A stretch of DNA of 64,000 nucleotides. Source: Kingdonia uniflora (taxonomy: Eukaryota > Streptophyta > Magnoliopsida > Ranunculales > Circaeasteraceae). The notes beneath the pieces were generated by a model, which searched no databases, was not told where the DNA came from, and saw only the letters and a list, made by a program, of their open reading frames with translations. The DNA is taken from contig JACGCM010001948.1 of NCBI GenBank assembly GCA_014058105.1, positions 1,550,001 to 1,614,000 of the forward strand. Direction: 5' to 3'. The position numbers and the translations under genes were made by a program. Shown here in pieces: positions 1 through 11,073 of this stretch (position 1 is the first letter of the stretch; every line of letters begins with the position of its first letter).

Positions 1-625
1 ACTTCTTCGTAGACCCCTCATTCCTCCATTTTTCGTTCAGCGCCTCACACACCCTCATCATTTTATACACATTCCTATTCAATTGGGCAGGGCAGCACTG
101 CAAGGCATTCATGACCCCTTTCTGAAAATAGGTCAGCGGAATTCCAAGGCCGTATTTGACCTGATTCAAGAAAGATAAAAACCCCCACTCGGGCCTGAGA
201 CCCCGAGCCCATTATAATACGAGAGGTTAACCCCCTCATCAATACCTCTCTCTTTCTTCCATTTTTCTAAATAGGGAACTTGGAAGTACGTCGCTTCCTT
301 CCCTTTCTCGGGGACAAGCTCTGAACCAGAGACCTTTCTCCTCAACATATCTGCCCCACTTTCTTGGGCATTTCTTTTTATTTCTTAAATACTCTTTCCC
401 TACATCCACCCCCTCGGGGTATATGATAAAACTTCTCTCTCTCTCATCCTCCCTCTCCTTTACGCCCTCAGATCTACTGGGCTCCACCAGCTCTATCGTC
501 GTCCTTACACTATTAACATTTACCTCCATTTTATAACACTCGTCCCCCCACCCTGAAGATGATGTTTCTTCAGAATTAGGCGAGACTACGAGCTTACTAG
601 CATGAATAATAGGTTTAGAACGCAT
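1..625 (-). pseudogene. Antisense gene of Tat element A (aORF1 N-terminal part), frameshifted and cut by the window edge
   Basis: Reading leftward from 625, a frame of about 128 codons holds an acidic stretch (ERED and EREREGS). It overlaps a second frame at 348-166 (motif YFQVPYLEKWKKERG), and a third frame near 170-1 continues the protein. That last part (QVKYGLGIPLTYFQKG, then NRNVYKMMRVCEALNEKW) aligns by eye with the antisense gene of element B at ~36,360-36,230 (GQIRLGMQLPLQRLMKEV, then NENFYEMMKVVEGMNVK). The spacing and the YxMM+V core are kept. Shared sequence in the same place in two elements argues for a real protein family. At least two frame changes mean this copy is broken. It may relate to proteins annotated as putative gypsy-type transposon proteins; the role is unknown. 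Confidence 0.5.
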
Positions 626-2662
626 AGTGAATCTACAGATACAGAGACATATTTTATCACTATGTTACAAACAGTACAAATAGACCCACCCTCTACCAAG
701 TCAACACGTCTGTTCTCCCTACAATCCCAAAAAAAATCAAATTATTTCAAATTTCCCTCTTCATCTCCAATAAACATTTATTCTCTCTCTAAAACAACAT
801 ATACACAAACTCTCCATTACAGACTCTCATTCATTCTTATCTTTTCCTCTGAAAACCTCAGTTTTCTAAAAGCAAACTAAATAGAGTACTAACGATTATA
901 AATTACTATATAGAGTATTTACAAAGATCAAAACAATTAGAAGTTTTCACCACTAACCTGTACATGTTGAGCAGTAATCATTTATTTTACCTGGATGCCT
1001 CTTCGAATAATAGCGTTCCCGTCGCTTCTCCGACAACCTCTGATCACTCGATGAAGATGTTTTTCTCAACATACAATCATCCCTCAAACGCCTCTTCTCC
1101 TTGACAATGAGATGCGTACCACTTTTTTTTCTCTCTGAAACTATGGATAATTTATGAGGGAGAGAGATACGAGTTTTTATACTCCCCCTCGGCTTCTGAA
1201 ATGATGGCTCCTTCTGACACGTATCAGTCATCCCCGCTGTTGCTACAGACACGTTTTTTCATTTCACAACATCATCATGACTACCATGATAATGTTTACC
1301 ACCGTCGCGTTTATCTCTGTTATCTGCCATTATCAACCCTACACCTTTTCTCAGTCTCTTACCAAAATGACTAATCATTTTACTTATACTCTACCAAGAT
1401 CGTACAAACTATCCTAAAATAGCTTAATTTTCAAAATTCGAAGATATCAGTAATACTATTAAAGTTCTACAGCTGTCATATGCAGTATCCATACACAATG
1501 ATTATAACAGCATGCATTATTTGATCAGATTGGAACATCATATACATTATTCTCTCACGATCTTTCAGGTTACATTTTATCCACTACAGAGCACTACCAC
1601 AAAACAAATTACTTTCCACATGTCTCATAACCTTGAGCTCCCCGAGCTCCCCAGTCATATCTGAAGTACCCCCGATGGTTTGGTTGCCCACACAGAATTA
1701 ACTCCCCATTCGCTGCCCTTACATCCTCTTCCACGATCTTGTCACATGCGAGAGGTCAAACAGTCAGTTCTCGAACGTAAGGATCCAACAACGACTTACA
1801 AAAATGTTGTACCAGACAAAGCGATCTTGCTCGACATGCCTGCCTTCATCATCCAAGCCAACCAGATTTAATGGCCATTCAGGAAGAGTGGCATCATACG
1901 GCAAATGACGAAAATAGGGTTCACAGAGTTCCGCAACCTTGATATGAAACTGGCCATTCGCCACCTGCTGAGCACGCTAAGACCGAGTCCTTACCATGCT
2001 CAAACACAACTGCAGAGTAATACAAGTAGTATCTGCATGGAATCCCTACTTATAGAAAAAAGAAGATCTCCACATAATCAATTACTCCACAAATTTTCCT
2101 CCAAATATATTGGCACGAACATCTCTGGAATAGCAGAATATATATGCAGAATATCGTGACAGCTTTTCACTTACAGTATAAAATATCCCCTTAGACGCAT
2201 ATATGGCAACGCATAAAGCTCACACAGAGATGAAACTTCCAGTTCAAACCAACAACTCGACCTTCTCTAAATTTCCCCTTCACCTACTTATCTATATTAC
2301 CAATTCCTATGGTACAGACAGAAGAAGAAAATAGCCAAGCACGAAGACACAGTATCATCATCACATAAAACAAATATTTTATTCAGTCCAAAAGTTACTT
2401 TTACAGAATACTTTACAGTAGAGATTTTACAGATTACTTCAATTTATATCAAATATTAGCACAAAATCCTTTTCAAGACACGAAAAGTTCACAGAAGACG
2501 CAGACACCAAACTTTGATCACATGCGCTAAGACACAGGGAACTCAGAGACAAATTTTACAGATGAAGGATCTTCTTTACAACCAAAGAACTATGGCCCAT
2601 GGAAGAAAATGATCCTCTGCATCCTCTTCACCCCCCTGTATGCTAGAGATAGACGGAGGGCC

Positions 2663-3001
2663 TCATTTCTTTAACAAGACCCACTCATTAGCAGGGTACC
2701 GACGCGACTCCCTCCGCTGAATACATGCCACTTCATCTTCAGTTGCAATAGCCTCCTCTGCCAGCCGACGAAGACCGTTATGACGCTCAGCTTCAGATAT
2801 CACGAAGTAATGAAAATGTATCATTTGGTAGTAATTATCTTCTGCCTCCACCACCTCATCATAAGACATACGATAAAAAGTGGGAGACACAGAAATGGGA
2901 GTGGGCAGATATAGTAGTTGATAACCAAAATACCTGATACGCAATTCCTTGATCTTCCTCTGGATCCTAGACTCTCGGGCCTGAGTCCTAATCATCACCA
3001 T
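2663..3001 (-). CDS. Small antisense protein of Tat element A (aORF2, 112 aa)
   Basis: An open frame starts at ATG 3001 and ends at 2663, giving about 112 residues. It is basic at the start (RESRIQRKIKELRIRYFG) and rich in charged and aromatic residues in the middle (DNYYQMIHFHYF, then SEAERHNGLRRLAEEA). It resembles the frame at 38,861-39,355 in element B: RESRIQRKIKELRIRYFG pairs with RDRRIGRKMVELKLKFFG, and the following segments share length and the AEER/AERL-type pattern. It lies about 300 bases before the LTR-like region, as in element B. I know no domain for it. No signal peptide or membrane segment is evident. Either it is an uncharacterised retrotransposon accessory protein, or the frame has survived by chance; the parallel copies favour the first. 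Confidence 0.5.
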   Translation of the reverse strand: MVMIRTQARESRIQRKIKELRIRYFGYQLLYLPTPISVSPTFYRMSYDEVVEAEDNYYQMIHFHYFVISEAERHNGLRRLAEEAIATEDEVACIQRRESRRYPANEWVLLKK

Positions 3002-3289
3002 TTTTACCAAAGGCCAAATAGTGAAGACGAAACCAGAGACGACGGGTTTTCTCCTACAATCTCAACTTAGAGTACCTTTTATACACCAACCAGCAATAAA
3101 AGTAAACTTTACAAATTCCCAATGCCAAAGAGATTCCCCATACAACAATGTTTGACTACAGTCAGTGACACTCTCAAAAACCCAACAGAGATTCATGCAT
3201 TGACATAGGAAATGCAACCCGATATAACTACAATATTTATTGACTCTTCTCAACCAATACCACTCGCCTATAATCACTCTCGTACTATT

Positions 3290-4000
3290 GGGTGAGATGG
3301 GGCGGTTCTAGTGGCTCATTCCGCATTACGACCTCATGCTTCATCTCTGAGCTACAGACAAACTTTCGACCTCAGCAATAGAACACGTAGCACAATCACA
3401 ACCATATACAGAATGAGTTTCTCAACCAATACCACTCATCCTAATGATACTCATACTAGTGGTTAAGATCCGTCTTGTAATAACTTATTTCGTACCTCGG
3501 GCTTAAGCCTCGCCCTCGACCTCATCAGCATACATAAAACACTACTAAAGACGTCACCAAACTTTCCCCAGTTTGAGAAATCACTTTCAACCTCTACAGT
3601 AGAAGTCCGGCCTGCCAAATTTCCCCAGATCGTAATGTCACTTTTGACCTACTCAAGATACACAGCCAGCAATAGAGCCATTGTACAGCAGTAAAGGCTG
3701 AAATGTTATACACCTGGTCAAAGAATATCTCACACTCACTTGTAACGTCCATCATTAAGGGACTTTATGGTCTTCAAACGGTCATAATATGAGACCTATA
3801 AAAAGACCTAGAGAGCTGCAGATGAAGGACAGAACACTCTTCGTAGAAAAGTTCATATCCTATCATCTTATATTCTCAAGACGTTGATTGTAATAGACAA
3901 GCAATCGAAATAATATCAATGCTTTCTCAAAATCCTCGGAGAGGTCATGGTTTTTAACCCATTCAGGGGTTTTCAATGCTAAAATCGTCTTGTTATCTAT
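3290..4000 (+). repeat. Probable 3' LTR of Tat element A, with a divergent 172-bp internal tandem duplication
   Basis: A purine-rich stretch (GGGTGAGATGGGGCGG, ~3290-3305) fits a polypurine tract. Downstream lie a TATA-like TATAAAAAGA near 3,797-3,806 and a long pyrimidine/purine-mixed region typical of a plant LTR. Within it, CTCAACCAATACCACTC occurs at 3,249 and again at 3,421, a 172-base offset, and weaker similarity follows each copy. The 5' LTR is outside the window, so the ends cannot be fixed by comparison, and the TG start is not obvious. Confidence 0.35.
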
Positions 4001-7000
4001 TGTCTGCTATTCTTGAATGTTCTAAATACATTTGGTGTAAAGGCCAAGTCCGCATATCAGAATTAGGCTATTACACGACTAGCTTGGGAAATGATCAACC
4101 ATAAATTTAGCCCAATTATCTTAATAATGGGTGAATCTACTTTTGTTGTTAACAAAACCTGATCTCTAGCTTGAATAGTTTTATTGGTTATTACTAACGA
4201 TATTTGCAGATAGAGCTTAGTAAAAATAGGGCAAGAGGGAGAGACACCTGAGAAAGCTTTGTCAACATTGTCAATCTCAATGATATCTATGTGTATATGA
4301 TAATTAATGGTGAAGACTAATATTATAAATAAAACTAGAGTAATGTTAGGAATAAAAGTATATATTAATTGTAATAGGTAATAATTAATTGTTGGTGAAG
4401 ACCTAATAGTTTATAACCAGTTCTTTTGTGTTCATATGACTTCTCTAGAATTATTTCTTGATATCTTACTTTTTAGTACGTTTATTGTGGCCAAATATGT
4501 AATCCCAGCATCTATGATCACTAAATTTTCTTTTAGTTTCATCTCCTCTAAGTTTGATATTTTTTTAATTCATCGAATTCATATACTTATTATTGATGTA
4601 TCACGCAATAAAATAAATACTATCTAGTTCATTTTATTTTATTTTATTTTATTCAATCCTGTATATCATAAGAAATAAATTTGTAGACATGCATAACTTA
4701 GAACATGTAGAAGTAAATTGCATCTCTAAATATAATATACAAGAATCAAGTATTAATGATAGTATTTTAAAGTTGAAGATCACTGCTACTAAACTAAGGT
4801 TTTGAGGTTAATTATAGGTGTTAAACATGCTCCATATGAATCAAAAAGTTCAAAGTTTAGATAAAGTACGAAATAAGTGTATAAAACTTATATAAGGAGG
4901 GGCAATTACCTATTGCTGATAAAAGAGAATATTGCCACAGGAAACCTATGCTGAGAAATTGTAGTGTAGGTTATTTATAGGGCTAAGGTTTTATTTATAC
5001 TATATTGAAACGTATATAGAAAAAGTCTATATATTTGAAAAACAATATTTCTAGTATTAGGATACATACTATTTTATAAAAAAGATAAGTATTAGGAGTT
5101 TTAGTAGATCATTTTATTGACCAAAGGAATTTGAGAAGTATAACTTCTCTAAGCAGTGGTCGATTTGGATTCTAAGTTATAATTACAAAGCTCTATTTTA
5201 TGAGTAATTAAAAAAGAATCTCTTGATTGATTAAGCCCATAAGGGAGCTCAGTTTCATAATCAAATAATTGCCTCCATTTTGTTCCATTTGAATAAGTAC
5301 TTTTGATGTAACAAATTGTGTTAGATGTGTTGCTTATATCCATCAGTGGAAGGTAGAGAGTGTTTAATAAACCATTTAAGTGAAAGTTTTTTCTTTGTTC
5401 AGTTTAAAGATTTGTGATGCGTAAAGTTTATTTATTAATGTTAATATCAATCTGTTGATTGCTATTTTAATTTGAAATCAGATATATTGTAGAAACATCA
5501 TGGTAAAAATAAATCATAGTTAAGTTGTTAAATGGTTTATAATACAACAGAAAGAAGTATATACTAACTAAAACAAGAAATTGCACTTCAACCTTTATAA
5601 TACTCATCAGTCGTGAACATTATATCCCTCAAACCATGTACATGAAACAAAAGATCATAACCAGAGAACAACAAATAAATTAAAGTAAAATTATTGTTCT
5701 TGAATCTCATTAGAACTTTGATAAGCATCTTAGGAGTTCAAGGCAATATTTGGCGCAAGTTGGACTCATTGTTAACAACCTTCATTCCAGTAAGCTGCTC
5801 GAAAAGAACTATAATGAATTTGTAAACATTAAATTCCGCATTTTGACCGAATGTATCTTCATATTTAGATTTTTCAATTTTCTATTGTCCATTCATCTGA
5901 CCTTGTTACATAAATAATAGTAAATATATCATAACCCTCATTAGAATAAGATAAATGGATATAGAAAAGAATGATAGGATTGAACAAACCATATAAGATA
6001 ATTATTCGTAAAAATAATTTTCATGATATATTCGCAAGTGTAACCCTGGTGAAATACTAGTTCTGGAGAACCTGTAGAAATAAGGATAATTAATTTGTTA
6101 TGAACATAGAAACCTAATAATTTAACATGGTGTTACATTACAACTTTACACCTGCCTTGAGTTTAGATAAATGTTTCCACATCATCTTTGGCTTCCTTAT
6201 GAATTTATGAGTTCCATTGGAATCTTTAAACAACTACAAATGGTGTTGATATTTCATTGCTTTATTGATGAACTCTGACTCCCGCTCATGTAGCCTTTTC
6301 CCTTAAAATATAGTCCCAAGATGGCCATATCGCATTTCAAATCACAAAATTGTGGAGTAGTTAGCCATAGACTGAATCATATAACAACGAAAGAGTTTAA
6401 ACTTCACCAATCATATAACATCATTATAGCAAACCATAATACATTAAAGGATACATTTCTAGATGTTGGGAATATTATAAATTTTAGTAGGATTAGTTAG
6501 GCAAGAGATATTACAGTATTTGAATCATGTAAATTGAAATACTTGTCAAGAACACTTCGTAAGTATGATCTGGTACTTTAAAGACGTATATTCATTGGTG
6601 TTGCTGCTTGAACTGAGATTATGATATATCCATGAAAGCTCAATCTTTTGATTATTTAGAATGAGGCTAATTATTTCCCGCCAATATAATTTTTAGGTGC
6701 TAAACTTATATGGTATCATCTCCAGCTATATCAAGTTTAAGATGTAAAGTAATTCGGTGGGAGTTCAATTCCTATTCAATATCCTTAAGTTTGATATATT
6801 TGATTAACATGCCAAAGCTTTGCATAGTGTACATCTCTTTCATCCTCCACTTCACTTCATAGGGTCACCATAATTGCAAGACAAACTTTATTTCTATCAT
6901 CAACTATTGAGTTTGACAGTAAGATTTTACCGGATTTCAGCGATTTAGTTACATGGATATTGAAATCAATATTTATAACAAAGAGCACGCATTCTTACGA

Positions 7001-8590
7001 TTAATACCTTACTAAAAGAAGAACAATCGATCCTCATAAGTTAAACATCTGACTTACAACAATTTCTTAAACTTCTGCTAATAAGCAGTCCCTTAATTTT
7101 TATAAATTGTAATAAATTTATCACTAACCATGAGTGTAAAAGATAACAAGAGTAAGAAATAATATAAAATCAAGAGTTGTTAGTTGCAAATACCATTTCC
7201 TTTATTGAGTAAGATTAATTTTTTACGTTGATGTAGCACTTCCTAGGCTGCCAATGTGAACATTCTTTAAATTTTTGTTGAACACCCAATGTAACGTCCA
7301 CTCTTTATGATACGTCACAATCTTAAACCTCAACAACAACACATGAACCTACAATAAGATATTAATATAAATTAAAATCTCAGGACTAACAGTCACATTA
7401 GTCCCCTTTGAATCAGTCAAAATGTGCCTTTCAATGATGTTTTTTACAAGCTTCTAAATGAAAAAATTCCAATTTAAATATTTTTTAAAATAGAAAAAAT
7501 AAGCTCGCAGGGTAAATGTGCCTTAATAACACTAAGAACATTATAACAAGATATGATAGAATCATTGTGTTCAACATTATGTGATAAATCTTTTGAATAA
7601 TTATATATGTAAATAATGAATCTAAATTGTCAGGAATACATACTAAAATATCATATGACATAGAAGCAAAGAATAATATAAGTACCCATTGGTATCATCA
7701 CTTTAAACCCAGAAATGTAGTTGTTGCAACTAGATATATTCCATTATAAGCACATAGAGCAAATTATACATATTGCTGTCGTCACTTTTTTCTTTCAGCC
7801 ACTAAGATAAAAAGGAAATAGAAGAAGGCTTTATAAATGGTACATAGTATAATTTGATGGGAAATAATTTATAATTTGTAATTAAGAGTGTAATTTACTA
7901 GGTGATGTAGAGCTATTAGAGGCAAATACTTTCTTCTTTATTGTGGAAAGTAATTTTTGTTTTGTAGAAGTTCATGGCTGCAAATGTGACTATTTTTTTA
8001 TTGTCATCTATTTTCTTTAGAACATCATTATATAAAATGGGACTTTTTGCCAAAGAAATCCTTAGACGGCTTAAATTACAATTGAGCAGTTTCTTGGGAA
8101 ATTTTGAGTTAACGTGAATGCTTAGGTAAATTTACTTCAAGCAACCAATAATAGAAGTTCATCTTAAGACATCAATTTCAAAATATTATGGGAAGGATAC
8201 TATGCATATAACTTTAAAAACTGTAAATGGGGCTTGAACATGAGTTTCATGAAGTATAAAACAATTGGAAGCCAATAAATATATGGTATAATATAAATCA
8301 TATTAAGAAGAGCAAAAAATCATGCATCAAATAAATATGTAGAGTAGGGTACTGAATGGGTTATTGATAAAATTGATTAGAAATAACATATAATTTTGGA
8401 TGCTTCATTAATTAAATAAAAGTCAACTTCTTTGCAGCTGCATGATTAAAATGATAAGCGTAATCACATCAACATGTTGTGGACATTATTAATAACAAAA
8501 TATATTACAGGTCTAAAAAAATAATATGTATAATATATTTGGTGAAATACCTTTTGACTTGTCTTTTATTGATTGAGTAACTTGGAAGTA
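4000..8590. other. AT-rich stretch without a recognisable gene
   Basis: About 4.6 kb of AT-rich DNA with no long open frame on either strand. A short minus-strand frame at 5,149-5,343 and protein-like scraps at ~5,720-5,900 and ~6,740-6,980 (minus) could be decayed exons, but I cannot assign them. They lie downstream of the Helitron helicase in its reading direction, where plant Helitrons may carry RPA-like genes; that link is only a guess. Confidence 0.5.
4631..4655. repeat. ATTTT pentanucleotide microsatellite
   Basis: About five consecutive ATTTT units in AT-rich intergenic DNA. It is a simple sequence repeat, probably variable between individuals. Confidence 0.8.
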
Positions 8591-8594
8591 TATT

Positions 8595-11073
8595 TAATTT
8601 AGGGGAATTTTGTATTGCTTGTAGATTACATCTTTGTAAACAACATTTGTCGTATTTTTTCCTAGTAAATCGCTTGCGTCGTTATTCCATATTAGAATTC
8701 TTGTTTGTTTTTTTAAAATACCCCTAGATAAGGCCACATATAGCTGACCATGACTGAATATAGGGTCTCGTAAATAGATACCATCCCAGGGAATTGTTTG
8801 TCCCTAGGACTTATTTATGGTTAAGGCAAAGCATTGACAGATGGGAAATTGTCTACGAATTAATTCAAAGGGTAATTTGACATTTTCGGAAGGTTTTAAT
8901 GATATACATGGCAAGAACTCGAGATTTCCTTTATTATGTCCAGTTATTACTTCCACGGCAATTACATTCTTATCAAAACTACGACAAATCAATCTAGTGT
9001 CATTGCACAAGCCAGGTTTTGCACTAAGATTCTGTAACAACATGATAGGTACTCCAATTTTCAAAGTAAGTTTATGTGGTGGTAATCCTGCTGCAATAGT
9101 TGAATTTAGAAATTCTTGAGGGTATAAATTATTTATGTCATTCTCAACTGAATCATATGAATAATAAGTAACTGATTCTCTAAGAAATGAACCAATGATT
9201 AAGTTGTTAATGACATCAACTTGTTCATTTAAAGGTATTATAATAGCTCTTTCTGCCATCCATTCTGCATCTTTTGTTTTTTTTCACGAATATCAGGGAA
9301 TACAAACTTTATTAAATCATGGATGGAGTCTTCATTAATCCAAAGTATGACCATTTCTTCTGGGATGTGTATTATACCCTCTTTAATTTCTATTTTAGAG
9401 TCACCATTGCCGACTCAAAGTAGAAATTTTGAGCATTCAGGATCGTTATGGGTGTGCATATTATCTTTCTATGGAATTGTTTCTACAGAGTTCCAAAGAT
9501 ATGAGTTAACAATAAATGCATCAACTATTTTTTCTCGAGTTGAGCGTGAAATTATAGGTAGTGTTTGACGGAAATCACCACCCATAATAAAGATTTTTCC
9601 CACTGAAGGGTAATGGGAAATTTAGGACATCCCGAAGAGATTCTTCAAGTGCTTCAAAGTAATATCAGTGCATCATAGGTGCCTCATCCCAAATAAGTAC
9701 TTTTGATTATCTAATTAGTTCTACCAATGGAGTTCATTTGTCAATTTTACAGCCTGAATTGTGCTCAGGTGTTAATGGTAGTTTAAATCTATTATGAGTT
9801 GTGCGAGCTCCAGGTAATGCAGTAGCCGCTATGCCAGAAGATGCTGTTGCAAGGGCTATATTACCATTCTGTCTTAATTCTGCTAAAAAGACACGATACA
9901 AAAAAGTTTTACCCGTTCCCCCGGGACCATTTATGAAATATACTTTATTTTCATTTTCATTAACCGATTGTAAAATCCTATTATATGCATATTGTTGTTC
10001 ATTGTTTAAAAGAAATTTAAATTATAAATCAAATTCTGGTGTACGGATTTCTTGTTCATCTTTAAATAAACTACACATGCCTTTAGTGTTGCAATTTTTA
10101 TTAAGCTATAGTAATTCATAGTCAGATATTTTCTTATGATGTTCACCAAGTAGATCATTTAGTTTTCTTAATAGTTTATCCTCAATTCTTGTATCACTAA
10201 AACTAGGGATGACTTACGATAATCTTCTGCCATAGGAATTTTAAATTATTGCCATAAATCATCAACGTTAAAAGGATGACAAAATACTAGTAGGGAAACA
10301 AATAACTTCCTTAATGCATTAGCCATCTTTATCAATGTTGCTTCCTCTAAACATTTTTAATGCTTTTGTCATTCTCTGAACAACCTAAAGCCTTTTTTTG
10401 TTTGTTTGAAGGATCTATACTGTACACCCTCAACATTTATTAGGTCATCTTGGCCCCCTTAGATGCAATAATAGAAGTTTCAAATAAAAGTGATCTCCAT
10501 CTCTCTGTGAAGTAGTGTAGACTCTAGCTATGCATTTCCTATTATCACTGTGTCATTTCCAATAACGTTGTGCTTTAACCCAGGAATAATGTTGGGGTAT
10601 TTCTCGGTATAAGAATTGCCTAGCATAAGTGTCTTCAAAATTTAATGTAAAAAATTCAGTTAGCATTGTCATAGTATTTCCACTGTCTTCGATAATATCC
10701 TTAATATTTTGAAAGTTAAAGTAAGTGACTTGTTGTTGGCCTGGTAGATGTAATTGTAAACGCTCTACACTGGAATACATTTTACTCATTGGATAAGTAA
10801 ATAGTCTCCAAGCAGCTTCAGGTGGCGATACCCATCTAGCATCAATAAATTGCTTGATTTCGTCTACTTTAACTTTTTAATTAACCTCAATACAGATACA
10901 GTCTAATCCCTTATAAATATATTTATATAGATACTTTACGCATTTAATACTACTACATACTTCGACATTGATATGGCAATCATACTTCTTAAGCAACATC
11001 CCATTATATAGAACTACCCAGCTGTTATCAACCATTTTATTACCAAATAGATCAACTTATACCTTAATACCAT
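8595..11073 (-). pseudogene. Helitron Rep/helicase, helicase part (Pif1-like), decayed
   Basis: Read leftward, the pieces follow the order of plant Helitron proteins. First comes NSWVVLYN with KYLYKYIYKG (~11,030-10,920), then DEIKQFIDARWVSPPEAAWR (~10,860-10,800) and the RLQLHLPGQQQVTYFN region (10,789-10,553). Walker A GPGGTGKT lies near 9,930-9,907, followed by SSGIAATALPGARTTH, Walker B WDEAPM (~9,690-9,672) and GGDFRQTLPI. An open stretch at 9,259-8,804 includes HNLYPQEFLN-type and NDTRLICRSFDKNVI motifs, and the final SHGQLYVALSRG motif is near 8,750-8,710. Several in-frame stops (for example after MMH, and in INKS-stop-GQTI) show it is dead. The N-terminal HUH nuclease part is missing, because the sequence switches abruptly to gypsy pol near 11,070. 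Neither Helitron end (5' TC, 3' hairpin plus CTRR) was located. Confidence 0.85.

Larger units (their letters stand above)
1..4000 (+). mobile_element. 3' part of a Tat-lineage Ty3/gypsy retrotransposon (element A)
   Basis: The order here is a minus-strand reading frame cut by the window start (1-625), about 2 kb without a clear gene, a small minus-strand frame (2663-3001), then an LTR-like stretch from about 3,290. This is the same order and orientation as the 3' part of element B (antisense gene near 36,856, small antisense frame at 38,861-39,355, LTR at 39,540). The protein similarity to those frames is visible by eye. Plant Tat/Ogre/Retand gypsy elements are known to carry extra frames between pol and the 3' LTR, some of them antisense. 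The element is therefore inferred to run left to right, with gag and pol left of the window. Two other minus-strand stretches (953-1252 and 1764-1964) look protein-like but I recognise neither. The right boundary near 4,000 is approximate. Confidence 0.6.

Noticed and set aside
6020..6062. Possible Helitron 3' end (…ATACTAG)
   Set aside because: CTAG is present, but no stable hairpin precedes it and the orientation is opposite to the helicase.
8841..9119. Plus-strand open frame over the Helitron helicase
   Set aside because: The minus strand encodes clear helicase motifs; the plus frame is a shadow.
9801..10121. Plus-strand open frame over the Walker A region
   Set aside because: Its reverse complement is GPGGTGKT helicase sequence.
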